A DNA stretch of 64,000 nucleotides. Origin: Draconibacterium mangrovi (GTDB lineage Bacteria > Bacteroidota > Bacteroidia > Bacteroidales > Prolixibacteraceae). The position numbers and the translations under genes were made by a program. Below, piece after piece: positions 7,593-14,968 of the stretch. Under the pieces are notes generated by a model. That model did not search any database and had not been told where the DNA came from. It worked only from the letters and a program-made list of their open reading frames with translations. The first letter of the stretch is position 1. Each line of letters opens with the position of its first letter. The DNA lies in contig NZ_JAAAGB010000001.1 of the NCBI RefSeq assembly GCF_010586825.1, positions 248,001-312,000 on the forward strand. The letters run 5' to 3'.

Positions 7593-10004
7593 TTACATTT
7601 GTTTTAAGATCTCAAGGATAGACCGGTCCGCGATCAGCTGTTCCAGTATCTTTTCCTTTTCCTTTTGTTCGGTGGTATAGCAGTAGTATTCTACCCGGCT
7701 GACTTCCAGGGCAAACACCCGGGAATACTCCCCCAGTGCGATAAATACTTCCTTAAAACTGCGATCTGAAGGCAGGTTTTTATTAATCGAAAGGATCTGT
7801 TGTTGCTGAAAAGCGGTTAGTCCCAAAAAGCTGCTGATCTGTTCAAATTTGTTTTTGAATTTGCCCATGTCCAGCAGGATGCGGGTATCGGCATTGTTAA
7901 TGATCGCATCACGGATGATTGGTGATGAAATCACATCATCCACTTCCTGTGTCACCACCATGGCTTCCCCAAAAAACTTGCGAATGGTTTTAAAAAAGTA
8001 TTTCATATACCCGGCCATTTGGGGGGTAGCTATGGCCTTCCATGCTTCTTCAATACAGATTACCTTGCGCGTGTTTTTCAACCGTCGCATTTTTTTGAGA
8101 AAAATGTCCATGATAATAAGCGTAGCCACCGGAAAAATCACCGGATGATCTTTGATATTATCCAACTCAAAAACAAGGAAAGGACAGCTGAAAAACTCAT
8201 CGGTCTTCATCGGCTTGTTCAGCAGGTAATCGTATTCTCCTCCCCGGTAGTATTTTCCGAGGATGAAGAAAAATTCATGGGTATTAAATTCCAGTGACTG
8301 CTCTTCCACCAGCGGTGGGATATAATCCCGGCAGAACTCATAAAAACCATTAAAGGACCGTTCAATATCTTCGGTTTTGAAGAACTGTTTTAGCGCGTGG
8401 GCAATCACATCCTTTTCCATTTCCGAGAGCTCAGGTTTATACACCGTGTAGATCACCGATAGAATAGTTTGCCGGTGTTCCAGATCCGCGTCACCCTCCA
8501 CCACAAAGGGATTAAAGGAGATGGGATTGTCTTCGGTAAATTCGATCATCCGGGCACCTCCCCTTTCCTGTAGTCGTTCATCCAGGTATCGTGTCAGTAT
8601 CTCATAACTTCTTCCCACATCCAGCAGCACCACATGGCAATTGTCATTTTCTACATACTGTCGCAACAGGTGATTGGTAAAAAAGGATTTTCCGGATCCT
8701 GATCCACCGATAATGATTTTGTTGCGGTTATGAATCAGGTGCTGGTGCATGGGTTCATCCGACAAATCGATCTTTACCGGGCAACCTTCCATCCGATCCG
8801 ACAAGTAAAGTGTGAAATCTGATTCGGAATTTCTGACTTCTCCTTCAAAATTGGTCAGGCAGCAGGCCTGCGGCACCTGGGTTAAAAACAGTTCTGTTTC
8901 GGGTAGCTGGGTGCTAAAAGGCAATCCCGCAAAAAACAAAAACGGCAGGTCAAAAGTGTGTTGGTATGGAAAACAGTTCATTAGCGAAAAAGCGGTCGCT
9001 GCCTCACTTTTGATCTTTTTGAGTTTCGGGATCGAAGTATCCAGCAGGGTCACGTTAAAGTGGGTTTTTACGATCTTTTCTCCTGAGGCTTGTACTGTAT
9101 CCAGAAAATTTTCGATCAGCCCGGCATTGATCTTATTCTCCGAAGAAAATTTTGAAAGACTGTAAATCTTTTTGTAATCCCCTTCCAGTCCTGCTTTTAC
9201 CTCCTGTTGTCCGGGTATATAGATAAACTGATTAGTAATATGCGAATACGGCAGATGCCAGCTTAGAGGATACACCATCGACACAGGCAGGCCGGTCCGG
9301 GGATGGCCGCCTGTTGGACGAATTTCCGAAGGCAGATGTGAATAATCACTCAGGCTAAGGATTTCCACAAAACGATCCATCACCCGTAAGCGGTCCCTAA
9401 AATCAATTCCTCCCAGCAGGGGCTGTCCTTCTCTGAAGTTAAGTGTCAGATAACGTTCAATCAACCCGATTTCGGAGGCTGTCCCCATGGCTTGCTCTCT
9501 GGTTATCGGTATACTTTCTATTCCACTTTGCCGGAAAATAGAAGCCAGGTTGGTTTGCAGCTCCCGGATCTTTTCCAGTAGCCGGGCTTCTTCCAGCTTT
9601 GCTTTGCGTGAGAAGATCAGCGAAGATCCCAGGTAATTTTTCAAAAGACCGGTGTTCAGCAGGCTTACATAGAGGTAGCATTCGTGTTTAAGATACCTCC
9701 TCCCCTGAAAATGATCCAGATAGTTTCCACTCAAACTGCGTTCGTGTTTCAAGGCTGAATCGCGATCGGTGCAAAATTCTTCGGTAAAAAAGAAGTCCTG
9801 TTTATGCAGCAGGGTATTTTCCGGAAGGATGTTTATTGCCCGCTGTACGGTATCGTGTAGCATATAGATATTCTCTGTACTGCAGGACAATAGTTCCGGC
9901 AGGAACAGCCGTAGTCCAAAACTCATATCCAGGTTATTGGAGATCAGGATATCCCCGTCAAAACCCAAGACGGGCAGACTTATTTGTATCGGTTTTACTC
10001 TCAT
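7593..10004 (-). CDS. traG: Conjugation system ATPase TraG (VirB4 family)
   Basis: This is the VirB4-type cytoplasmic ATPase that powers pilus and pore assembly. The protein of about 803 residues has an N-terminal TraG domain and a C-terminal ATPase domain with Walker A GGSGSGKS (about residue 433) and Walker B KVICIEEAW (about 650), then the family segment VVTQEVDDVISSPIIRDAII. I place the start at 10004 (MRVKPIQISLPVLG) because it lies one base after the stop of the upstream gene; the longer frame from 10061 would overlap that gene by 56 bp. It is the largest gene of the operon. Confidence 0.95.
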   Translation of the reverse strand: MRVKPIQISLPVLGFDGDILISNNLDMSFGLRLFLPELLSCSTENIYMLHDTVQRAINILPENTLLHKQDFFFTEEFCTDRDSALKHERSLSGNYLDHFQGRRYLKHECYLYVSLLNTGLLKNYLGSSLIFSRKAKLEEARLLEKIRELQTNLASIFRQSGIESIPITREQAMGTASEIGLIERYLTLNFREGQPLLGGIDFRDRLRVMDRFVEILSLSDYSHLPSEIRPTGGHPRTGLPVSMVYPLSWHLPYSHITNQFIYIPGQQEVKAGLEGDYKKIYSLSKFSSENKINAGLIENFLDTVQASGEKIVKTHFNVTLLDTSIPKLKKIKSEAATAFSLMNCFPYQHTFDLPFLFFAGLPFSTQLPETELFLTQVPQACCLTNFEGEVRNSESDFTLYLSDRMEGCPVKIDLSDEPMHQHLIHNRNKIIIGGSGSGKSFFTNHLLRQYVENDNCHVVLLDVGRSYEILTRYLDERLQERGGARMIEFTEDNPISFNPFVVEGDADLEHRQTILSVIYTVYKPELSEMEKDVIAHALKQFFKTEDIERSFNGFYEFCRDYIPPLVEEQSLEFNTHEFFFILGKYYRGGEYDYLLNKPMKTDEFFSCPFLVFELDNIKDHPVIFPVATLIIMDIFLKKMRRLKNTRKVICIEEAWKAIATPQMAGYMKYFFKTIRKFFGEAMVVTQEVDDVISSPIIRDAIINNADTRILLDMGKFKNKFEQISSFLGLTAFQQQQILSINKNLPSDRSFKEVFIALGEYSRVFALEVSRVEYYCYTTEQKEKEKILEQLIADRSILEILKQM

Positions 10005-10005
10005 A

Positions 10006-10302
10006 TCAGTGTTGATAAATGCGTTGTTTGATGGTGATAAATTCCGGGAGTTGGCGGGCAATGCGTTTTTTATGCCAGCCCCGGTGTCCGTAGTTTTTCT
10101 GAATCCGGTTCAGCCGGTACAGCCAGACAAAAAAAGCGGGTACACAAACTGCAACCGAAACAAAGGTTCCGGCAGCAATGTAGAGCACTACAAATACAAT
10201 TAGTGTTATAAGTATACCGTACAGTGCCAGGTAAACCAACTGCCCGGAAAATCCTTTGATGTAAAGGTTGGTATCGATCTTTTGAATGGTGTAAGTTTTC
10301 AT
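10006..10302 (-). CDS. Conjugative transposon protein TraF-like (DUF4133)
   Basis: The 98-residue product has two closely spaced membrane helices (about 22-46 and 49-62) and a basic C-terminal tail with YGHRGWHKKRIARQLPEFI. This topology and its position between traE (VirB2-like) and traG match the DUF4133 family, usually called TraF in Bacteroides elements and comparable to VirB3. The N terminus MKTYTIQKIDTNLYIKGF is typical. It is joined to traG by a one-base gap. Confidence 0.88.
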   Translation of the reverse strand: MKTYTIQKIDTNLYIKGFSGQLVYLALYGILITLIVFVVLYIAAGTFVSVAVCVPAFFVWLYRLNRIQKNYGHRGWHKKRIARQLPEFITIKQRIYQH

Positions 10303-10407
10303 TGTTATCCGTTGATTTAAAAGGTGAGGGAAGATTGAGGAACGATACAGGATCGTCCCTCAATTACACTCTGGTCACACTGTCCGGTTCTCCCCACCGA
10401 TAATTTT

Positions 10408-10722
10408 TTAAGCAAAGAATGAGCGAATAACTACACCAACCAGTATCAGGAAGAGACAGGCACCAAACCAGCCCATTATGGCCTTTTGAGTATCCTGGTC
10501 CCCGCTCTGCCATTTGATGTACACACGTACTCCGCCGATCAGCCCCACTACAGCCCCGATGGCAATAATCAGGTTAGCAACCGGATCCACATAAGAGTTT
10601 ACTTCTGTGGTGGCCTGATCGATCCCGGCCGAGCTTTGTGCCATGACGTTATACACTCCCAAAATCAGCATAGCCACTACTGCCATGCCCCTGCGATAAA
10701 TCGCCTGCATTTGTTTTCTCAT
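10408..10722 (-). CDS. traE: Conjugative transposon protein TraE (DUF4134, VirB2-like)
   Basis: The 104-residue product has a signal-like N terminus (MRKQMQAIYRRGMAVVAMLI) and two hydrophobic helices in the mature part, separated by VYIKWQSGDQDTQKAIMGWF. This is the hallmark of DUF4134/TraE, the pilin-like VirB2 relative. I chose the start at 10722 instead of 10827 because the longer frame adds 35 residues without family character and would overlap the upstream gene. It is 19 bp after the upstream small membrane protein gene. Confidence 0.92.
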   Translation of the reverse strand: MRKQMQAIYRRGMAVVAMLILGVYNVMAQSSAGIDQATTEVNSYVDPVANLIIAIGAVVGLIGGVRVYIKWQSGDQDTQKAIMGWFGACLFLILVGVVIRSFFA

Positions 10723-10741
10723 AATTTTAATTTTTAATGGA

Positions 10742-11104
10742 TTATTGTTGACATTGAAAATCGTCGATCTTAGCTGCCAGAGCTGGGTGGTTCTTTTGTG
10801 TAAAATGGTCCAGTGCCATTCCATCATCTATTCCGGTCTCTTCATACATCGATGCTTCAACCCGCTGGTTTTCGACAGGATTTACCGGTAAAATCGTTGA
10901 GGGAAGTTCATGAGAATAAACAGCGATGGGCTGTAATCCTGTTCCGGGAATAATTTCGGTATCACTTGTTTCAAAGTGCCGGTCATTATCTTTATGTTTT
11001 GATCTGTACCAGCAATAAACAATTAGAAACAAGTACCATGCTGATAAGCATAGTGCGAGAAAGGATAAAAATTCTGACCAGGTAATTTGATTGATTCCAA
11101 ACAT
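10742..11104 (-). CDS. Small membrane protein, first gene of the tra operon
   Basis: The 120-residue product has one N-terminal transmembrane segment (about residues 10-33, LSFLALCLSAWYLFLIVYCW) and a polar acidic cytoplasmic or periplasmic tail. No family is recognised. It is the promoter-proximal gene of the tra cluster, 19 bp before traE. In some Bacteroidetes elements a gene called traD occupies this place, but I cannot support that name from residues. A weak promoter-like CACATTTG on the minus strand lies at 11175-11168. Confidence 0.65.
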   Translation of the reverse strand: MFGINQITWSEFLSFLALCLSAWYLFLIVYCWYRSKHKDNDRHFETSDTEIIPGTGLQPIAVYSHELPSTILPVNPVENQRVEASMYEETGIDDGMALDHFTQKNHPALAAKIDDFQCQQ

Positions 11105-11204
11105 TTGCCTTAAGTTTTAAGTTTCTTTTCTTTCCGGTGGATTGTATTCTGCACCTATCCGGTTTTGCAAATGTGATGGACTTCAACTTAAGTTTCACCC
11201 CATG

Positions 11205-11223
11205 AACACCCTACTGGGGTGTT
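11205..11223. terminator. Short perfect hairpin upstream of the tra operon
   Basis: AACACCC and GGGTGTT form a 7-bp stem around a 5-base loop, followed on the plus strand by TTTTATAT. The T-rich side faces plus, where no gene ends, so it may insulate the tra operon from readthrough or act as a leader structure. Confidence 0.45.
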
Positions 11224-11463
11224 TTATATGGTTAAATAAATTCCTTCTATATCATCAGAATTATTCGAATCTGGAGGGAAATAAGCTTTGATTGAAAATG
11301 CTATTAACAATTGCATTTAAAATGCTTTCAATTGTTTTTAAATAGTAAAATAACTTTCCCTCAAAAGAAAAGAAAAAAGGGAAAAAAGAAAAGAAACCAA
11401 TGAAACTGACGGCCGTGGATAAAATGCAGGATTGCCACGGAACCGGTAAATACAGAAAAATAA

Positions 11464-11830
11464 ACCTGTAAAATCAGTAATCCGGGGCATTCATCTTGAT
11501 CTTGCATTTTTCCCAGGGTGGATTTTGTGGGGAGGCCGGCGATCTTGGGTTTCTTTTTGGTTTTTCCACCTGTTAATTCATTAATACCTGTAAAGCTGTA
11601 TTTGTGGGCGGCTAAAGAAAAGTGCAGGACTGGAGTGAAACAAAAGGATGGCTCTTTTCGTGCGGTGTCTGAAGGCTCTTTTCCCTGTAACGACGAAACA
11701 AGCGACCGTTTCCCGTGAGTGGGCGAACGGGTTTAGGAAGCGTTGCAGGCGGTCAGGGGAATGTGCCGGGGCACTGGAAAAATACCTAAACTACCTGTAA
11801 AATTATTAATTGCGGGCAGGCTAATGGCAA
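11464..11830 (+). repeat. Three diverged direct repeats beginning ACCTGTAAA
   Basis: The word ACCTGTAAA occurs at about 11464, 11586 and 11793, each followed after 8-15 bases by a G-rich GGGC or GGGGC word. The second and third copies continue with similar order: GTGCAGGA, then GAAACAA with AGGA or AGGAAG, then TTTTCG. This suggests a diverged repeat unit longer than 100 bp in non-coding DNA. The alignment was done by eye. Confidence 0.5.
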
Positions 11831-12207
11831 GTGCAGGAATGCAGGGAAGCTCAGCGAAACAAGGAAGCGCTGACCGGAGCCTGTTCCGGGTTTTCGCTTT
11901 GGGCAGATCAGGGGCGGACGAAAATACGGGGCGGGTGAAGGGAATGCCGGGTAAGGCCTTGAGCATAGCGTACCGGAATTCCGGCTCTTGCCGTGGGGTG
12001 CATAAGGCTTTTCATTCCGGGATATAACAAGGAGAGCGAGTAACTGCGAATCATGAGCAGAGCTGCTTAAGCATGCCGGAATGATGGGCCGATGCATAGG
12101 AAGATCAAAATTCTGCTCCAACTTTCATGGTTTTGTTCAGTAATACTAAATTTGTCATTTCTTGCAGAAAATAATCAGTTATCCTTTTGAGAAAAACAAA
12201 CTAAGTC

Positions 12208-12741
12208 ATGAAAACCCACGATATAAAAATCAGAGAAGTAAAACCAGATGATATTCATTTGGTGCAGGAGATTGGCAAAAAGACTTTTAAAGAAACATTT
12301 GAAGCCAGTAACAGTACCGAAAATATGCAAGAGTATTTGGACAACTCCTTCTCCATATCAAACCTGGAAACTGAATTATCCGACCAAAATTCGGCATTTT
12401 ATTTTGCACTTATCGATGAAAATGTAGTTGGCTACCTTAAAGTTAACTGGGGAGAATCACAGACTGAAAATTCGGATAAAAATGCACTTGAAATTGAGCG
12501 TATTTATGTCTTAAAAGAATTTCATGGAAAGAACGTTGGACAAATTTTGTATGAAAGAGCAATTGAGATTTCAGTACAAAAAGGCGTAGAATTTATTTGG
12601 CTTGGGGTATGGGAGGAAAATCCTCGGGCAATCCACTTTTATAAGAAAAATGGATTTACAGAATTCGACAAGCATGTTTTCCAGTTGGGTGATGACAAGC
12701 AGACAGACATAATGATGAAACGGCCAATCAACTATGATTAA
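12208..12741 (+). CDS. GNAT family N-acetyltransferase, PaiA-like
   Basis: This is the only plus-strand gene of the window. The 177-residue product is a GNAT acetyltransferase: the acetyl-CoA region runs ERIYVLKEFHGKNVGQILYE (about 92-111), followed by WLGVWEENPRAIHFYKKNGF, motif B of the fold. The N terminus (TFKETFEASNSTENMQEYLD) and the ending LGDDKQTDIMMKR resemble PaiA-type spermidine/spermine acetyltransferases. It sits between the tra operon and the replication-type genes of the conjugative element, convergent with the DnaC-like gene (17-bp gap), and is best read as a cargo gene. The substrate (polyamine or other amine) is not proven. Confidence 0.9.
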   Translation: MKTHDIKIREVKPDDIHLVQEIGKKTFKETFEASNSTENMQEYLDNSFSISNLETELSDQNSAFYFALIDENVVGYLKVNWGESQTENSDKNALEIERIYVLKEFHGKNVGQILYERAIEISVQKGVEFIWLGVWEENPRAIHFYKKNGFTEFDKHVFQLGDDKQTDIMMKRPINYD

Positions 12742-12758
12742 CCCGTAGCCAATATCAA

Positions 12759-13445
12759 TTATATCCGTTTATCTCCGGCATTTTTGTCAAATGCAATCAG
12801 GTTAAACATCTCACGCATACGGCTGCGGACACGGTTGCCATACTTTTCTTCTATTTCACTGGCAGATAAATTGGTGGTCAGGTGTGTAGGAATTCCTCTG
12901 GAAACAAAAAGATCATAACGGCTAAGCAGGATCTCCCCCATCACATTGCATTCATTACCGTAGTGTTTTTGAACCTGTTCTACTCCCAGATCATCAAAAC
13001 AATAAATGTTTGGAACGGGATTGGAATATGTCAGGTTTGCCGGATTTTTGCTGTAACGGTTAATCACCTTGTAACCTTCTTTTTCAAATTCAAAACTGAT
13101 ATCGCGGGCGGATACAACCCGAAATTGCTTTCCGTGTTGAAAAAAATATTTTACCAGGCTCATTAGTGTTGTTTTACCACAACCAATAGGGCCGGTAAGT
13201 AAAATACCTTTTTTCAGGTCCAGGTTCCATTTTTCAGCTACTTCTTTGTCTTCAATGGCATAAACAATCAAACGGTAAAGCAATTCCGAATCCTCAGGAT
13301 ACAACAGGAATTGCGACCCGTAAGTTTTTTTCCCAAGGTCTTCCAGCCACTTTCTACAGGCTTTGAACCCAAACTGATGTTTCCCATTTTCAAAACCGGC
13401 AATCTCCTTATAAGGGTTCGGAATAATCTTTATCGGTTTCGACAT
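12759..13445 (-). CDS. DnaC-like replication ATPase of the mobile element
   Basis: The product is an AAA+ ATPase of the IstB/DnaC class: Walker A GPIGCGKTT in the first half, Walker B YCFDDLG, and a later sensor region THLTTNLSASEIEEKYGNRV with RVRSRMREM, as in DnaC helicase loaders. I take the start at 13445 (MSKPIKIIPNPY); a start at 13484 adds 13 charged residues and increases the overlap with the upstream gene from 38 to 77 bp. With the DnaD-like protein upstream it makes a common Bacteroidetes mobile-element pair, likely for replication of the excised circle. Confidence 0.88.
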   Translation of the reverse strand: MSKPIKIIPNPYKEIAGFENGKHQFGFKACRKWLEDLGKKTYGSQFLLYPEDSELLYRLIVYAIEDKEVAEKWNLDLKKGILLTGPIGCGKTTLMSLVKYFFQHGKQFRVVSARDISFEFEKEGYKVINRYSKNPANLTYSNPVPNIYCFDDLGVEQVQKHYGNECNVMGEILLSRYDLFVSRGIPTHLTTNLSASEIEEKYGNRVRSRMREMFNLIAFDKNAGDKRI

Positions 13446-13911
13446 GGAGGGGATTGACTTTTCCGTTTTGTTTTTTTCTTCCATTTTTTTTCAAATTTTG
13501 GGAGGAATCTTCTTTACTGTTTTTCTTGTTTATATAGTTTATAAAAGGTGTCCCACTAGTGGTCCCGGTAGCAGTCCCGGTAGCGGTCCCACTAGCAGTA
13601 CCAGTAGCAGTCCCGGTAGTGGTCCCGAATCTGGTACAGCTAACTTTGCTTACCTGGTAGCGGTTAGCTCCCGGCGAATACCGAATATATCCCCAGTTGT
13701 TCAATTCTTTCATACACTTCGAGTAGGTGGTTTTTGAACCGATCCGGGCCATGGCCATCACATCCTGCCTGTTGATTTCAAATTGATCCCTGAAGCGGTT
13801 CAGGTTCCAGAGGTTAAAAAGTGCCATATACAGGCTGATGTGCTGAGATGTGATGTTTGCATCTGTTTCCAGGTGGTCGAAAAAACCGCGCAGGTGCCGG
13901 ATATAATTCAT
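13408..13911 (-). CDS. DnaD-like HTH replication/regulatory protein with TGTA repeat linker
   Basis: The 167-residue product has an N-terminal helix-turn-helix domain (about 1-90, with QHISLYMALFNLWNLNRF and MARIGSKTTYSKCMKELNNW), which recalls the winged-helix N terminus of replication initiators and DnaD-type proteins in Bacteroidetes elements. Residues of about 95-121 are a low-complexity tract of GT dipeptides alternating with T, A or S (TGTA repeats), followed by a Lys/Asn-rich tail. The start overlaps the upstream HTH gene by 4 bp and the end overlaps the DnaC-like gene, so the three form an operon. Role in replication or its control is inferred. Confidence 0.75.
   Translation of the reverse strand: MNYIRHLRGFFDHLETDANITSQHISLYMALFNLWNLNRFRDQFEINRQDVMAMARIGSKTTYSKCMKELNNWGYIRYSPGANRYQVSKVSCTRFGTTTGTATGTASGTATGTATGTTSGTPFINYINKKNSKEDSSQNLKKNGRKKQNGKVNPLHVETDKDYSEPL
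13551..13627 (-). repeat. 12-bp tandem repeat encoding TGTA units
   Basis: About six imperfect 12-bp units (such as GGTCCCGGTAGC read on the plus strand) lie in frame inside the DnaD-like gene and encode TGTA-type tetrapeptides. Unit length is a multiple of three, so copy-number change would keep the frame. Confidence 0.85.
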
Positions 13912-14204
13912 TTTTTCCGGCCCAGGTCAAAGCGATTATGCACCCGGTTTTCTACCATCATTTTCTGGATTTCTTCGCTGTCGTAGAAGATTACACCGCC
14001 AATTTTGGTAAAGGCCAGTGTCCCGTTGATACGCATGTTCTGAAGGGTTCCCGGAGAGATTCCCAGAAGCTTTCTTACTTCGTAAGATTTTAACCATTTT
14101 TTTGTGGGTTGCCCGTGATGAGCGGCAAAGAGTAGTTTGATTTCTTTGAGTAATTCAAGTTTGAATTCCCGAAGATCGTCGGTGGTTACAATTTCTGTTG
14201 GCAT
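13908..14204 (-). CDS. Helix-turn-helix protein, excisionase/MerR-like (HTH_17)
   Basis: The 98-residue product has a helical N terminus and then a winged HTH: KKWLKSYEVRKLLGISPGTL followed by QNMRINGTLAFTKIGGVIFYDSEEIQKMM. The pattern of recognition helix, then wing with a conserved Gly and Tyr, is that of the excisionase-family HTH_17 proteins abundant in Bacteroidetes conjugative transposons. It overlaps the next gene by 4 bp (translational coupling). Likely a DNA-binding control or excision factor. Confidence 0.85.
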   Translation of the reverse strand: MPTEIVTTDDLREFKLELLKEIKLLFAAHHGQPTKKWLKSYEVRKLLGISPGTLQNMRINGTLAFTKIGGVIFYDSEEIQKMMVENRVHNRFDLGRKK

Positions 14205-14375
14205 AACTTTTTGTTTTTAAATGATACAAATTGAGTTTTGCCAAATTTGAAAAATCTAACTGGATTTTATTCCCCATGTTTTCCCTACTAGGAATTCATT
14301 TTTTATTAACAGGAGACAATACCTGCCTGCTTAAAATGCTCGATTAGAACAGGTTGAAGCAAATCTCAAGAAACA

Positions 14376-14636
14376 CTACACTTTCTGATTTTTATAGACC
14401 TGTGATGTTCTTTCCTTTGCCTTCTCAATTTTTATTGCAAGACATTTGTGATGAAAGACTCTAAGTTCGTCCAGCTTTACTTCAGGCAATTCGTCTATTA
14501 TCTTTATCCGCTGTCCCTGATCCTCTATTTTCCAGTATTCCGCAAAAGGACAATCCTTTGTAGGATCCCCCAATGGGCATTTGGTAAATGGTACGACTAA
14601 ATCTGCGTACTCAACATCCTTTTCAGTAAATATCAT
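14376..14636 (-). CDS. Small Cys/His protein (CP-x7-CPF ... HHxC), unknown function
   Basis: The 86-residue protein has no signal peptide. It carries Cys20-Pro, then Cys29-Pro-Phe, and a later His62-His63-x-Cys65, an arrangement that could bind a metal such as zinc. Between them is a helical segment with QRIKIIDELPEVKLDELRVF. The same layout, with identical Cys-Cys spacing, occurs in the 63-residue protein at 27863-28054, so this is a real small family rather than a chance frame. It sits between the palindrome and the HTH gene in the conjugative element. I recognise no named family. Confidence 0.7.
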   Translation of the reverse strand: MIFTEKDVEYADLVVPFTKCPLGDPTKDCPFAEYWKIEDQGQRIKIIDELPEVKLDELRVFHHKCLAIKIEKAKERTSQVYKNQKV

Positions 14637-14683
14637 TTTGTATAATTATCCCGTTCTGTCCCTAACGGTATTTTATTAAAAAA

Positions 14684-14840
14684 AGAGCGTGAGACAATAA
14701 CATTATCTGACTTGAGGTGCCGCTAAACACCCGTACAACAAATAAGTACGTCCCACGCAATACGTGGGCGTTGTACTTATACTCTTGTTGTACTGTAAAA
14801 TTTAGCGGATTTTCAAGTCAAGAATAAAAGCTAACGCTCT
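14684..14840. repeat. 157-bp imperfect palindrome (large stem-loop/cruciform)
   Basis: Nested complementary arms share nearly one centre near 14760-14764: AGAGCGT 14684-14690 with ACGCTCT 14834-14840; GACTTGA 14709-14715 with TCAAGTC 14813-14819; CCGCTAAA 14720-14727 with TTTAGCGG 14801-14808; GTACAACAA 14733-14741 with TTGTTGTAC 14785-14793; ATAAGTAC 14742-14749 with GTACTTAT 14773-14780; CCCACG 14752-14757 with CGTGGG 14763-14768 closing a 5-base loop. No gene covers it. It could be a structured RNA, a miniature inverted-repeat element, or an attC-like single-strand recombination site (the outer end reads GCTAACGCT). Confidence 0.85.
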
Positions 14841-14968
14841 AAATCATTACTATGTTTTACACCCTTTTTGCTGGGTGTTTGTATATCTTATTTTCATGCC
14901 AAAGATAATTCAATTCCGGCTTATTGCTATTTATGTTCAAATGTTTCTTTCCCAAAACAGCTCAAATA

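Larger units (their letters stand above)
11105..12207. other. About 1.1 kb without a credible gene, partly GC-rich
   Basis: No reading frame here looks like a protein; the open frames (for example plus 11743-12027 and overlapping minus frames) mirror each other and are rich in Gly, Arg, Ser and Pro, as GC-rich non-coding DNA often is. The first part is AT-rich with purine runs near 11366-11400; about 11400-12110 is clearly more GC-rich. It contains diverged direct repeats, a 12-bp perfect palindrome CCGGAATTCCGG at 11973-11984 and repeats of CCGGAATG/CATTCCGG. It could hold a structured RNA, a regulatory region for the tra operon, or an origin-like site. Confidence 0.6.

Noticed and set aside
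11743-12027. 94-codon plus-strand frame in the GC-rich gap, with overlapping minus frames
   Set aside because: Composition is Gly/Arg/Ser-rich low-information sequence, both strands are open at once, and no family-like pattern or upstream signal is seen; the region carries repeats instead.
12759-13445. DnaC-like ATPase as an IS21 IstB helper
   Set aside because: No IstA transposase or terminal repeats nearby; overlap with a DnaD-like gene and an excisionase-like gene fits a replication module of the conjugative element better.
13551-13627. Short repeats that might look like a CRISPR array
   Set aside because: The 12-bp units are directly adjacent without spacers and encode in-frame TGTA peptide repeats in a real gene.
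14859-14878. Hairpin ACACCC/GGGTGT as terminator of rteC
   Set aside because: Stem is only 6 bp and the T-rich side faces plus, whereas rteC is on the minus strand; not listed as a terminator.
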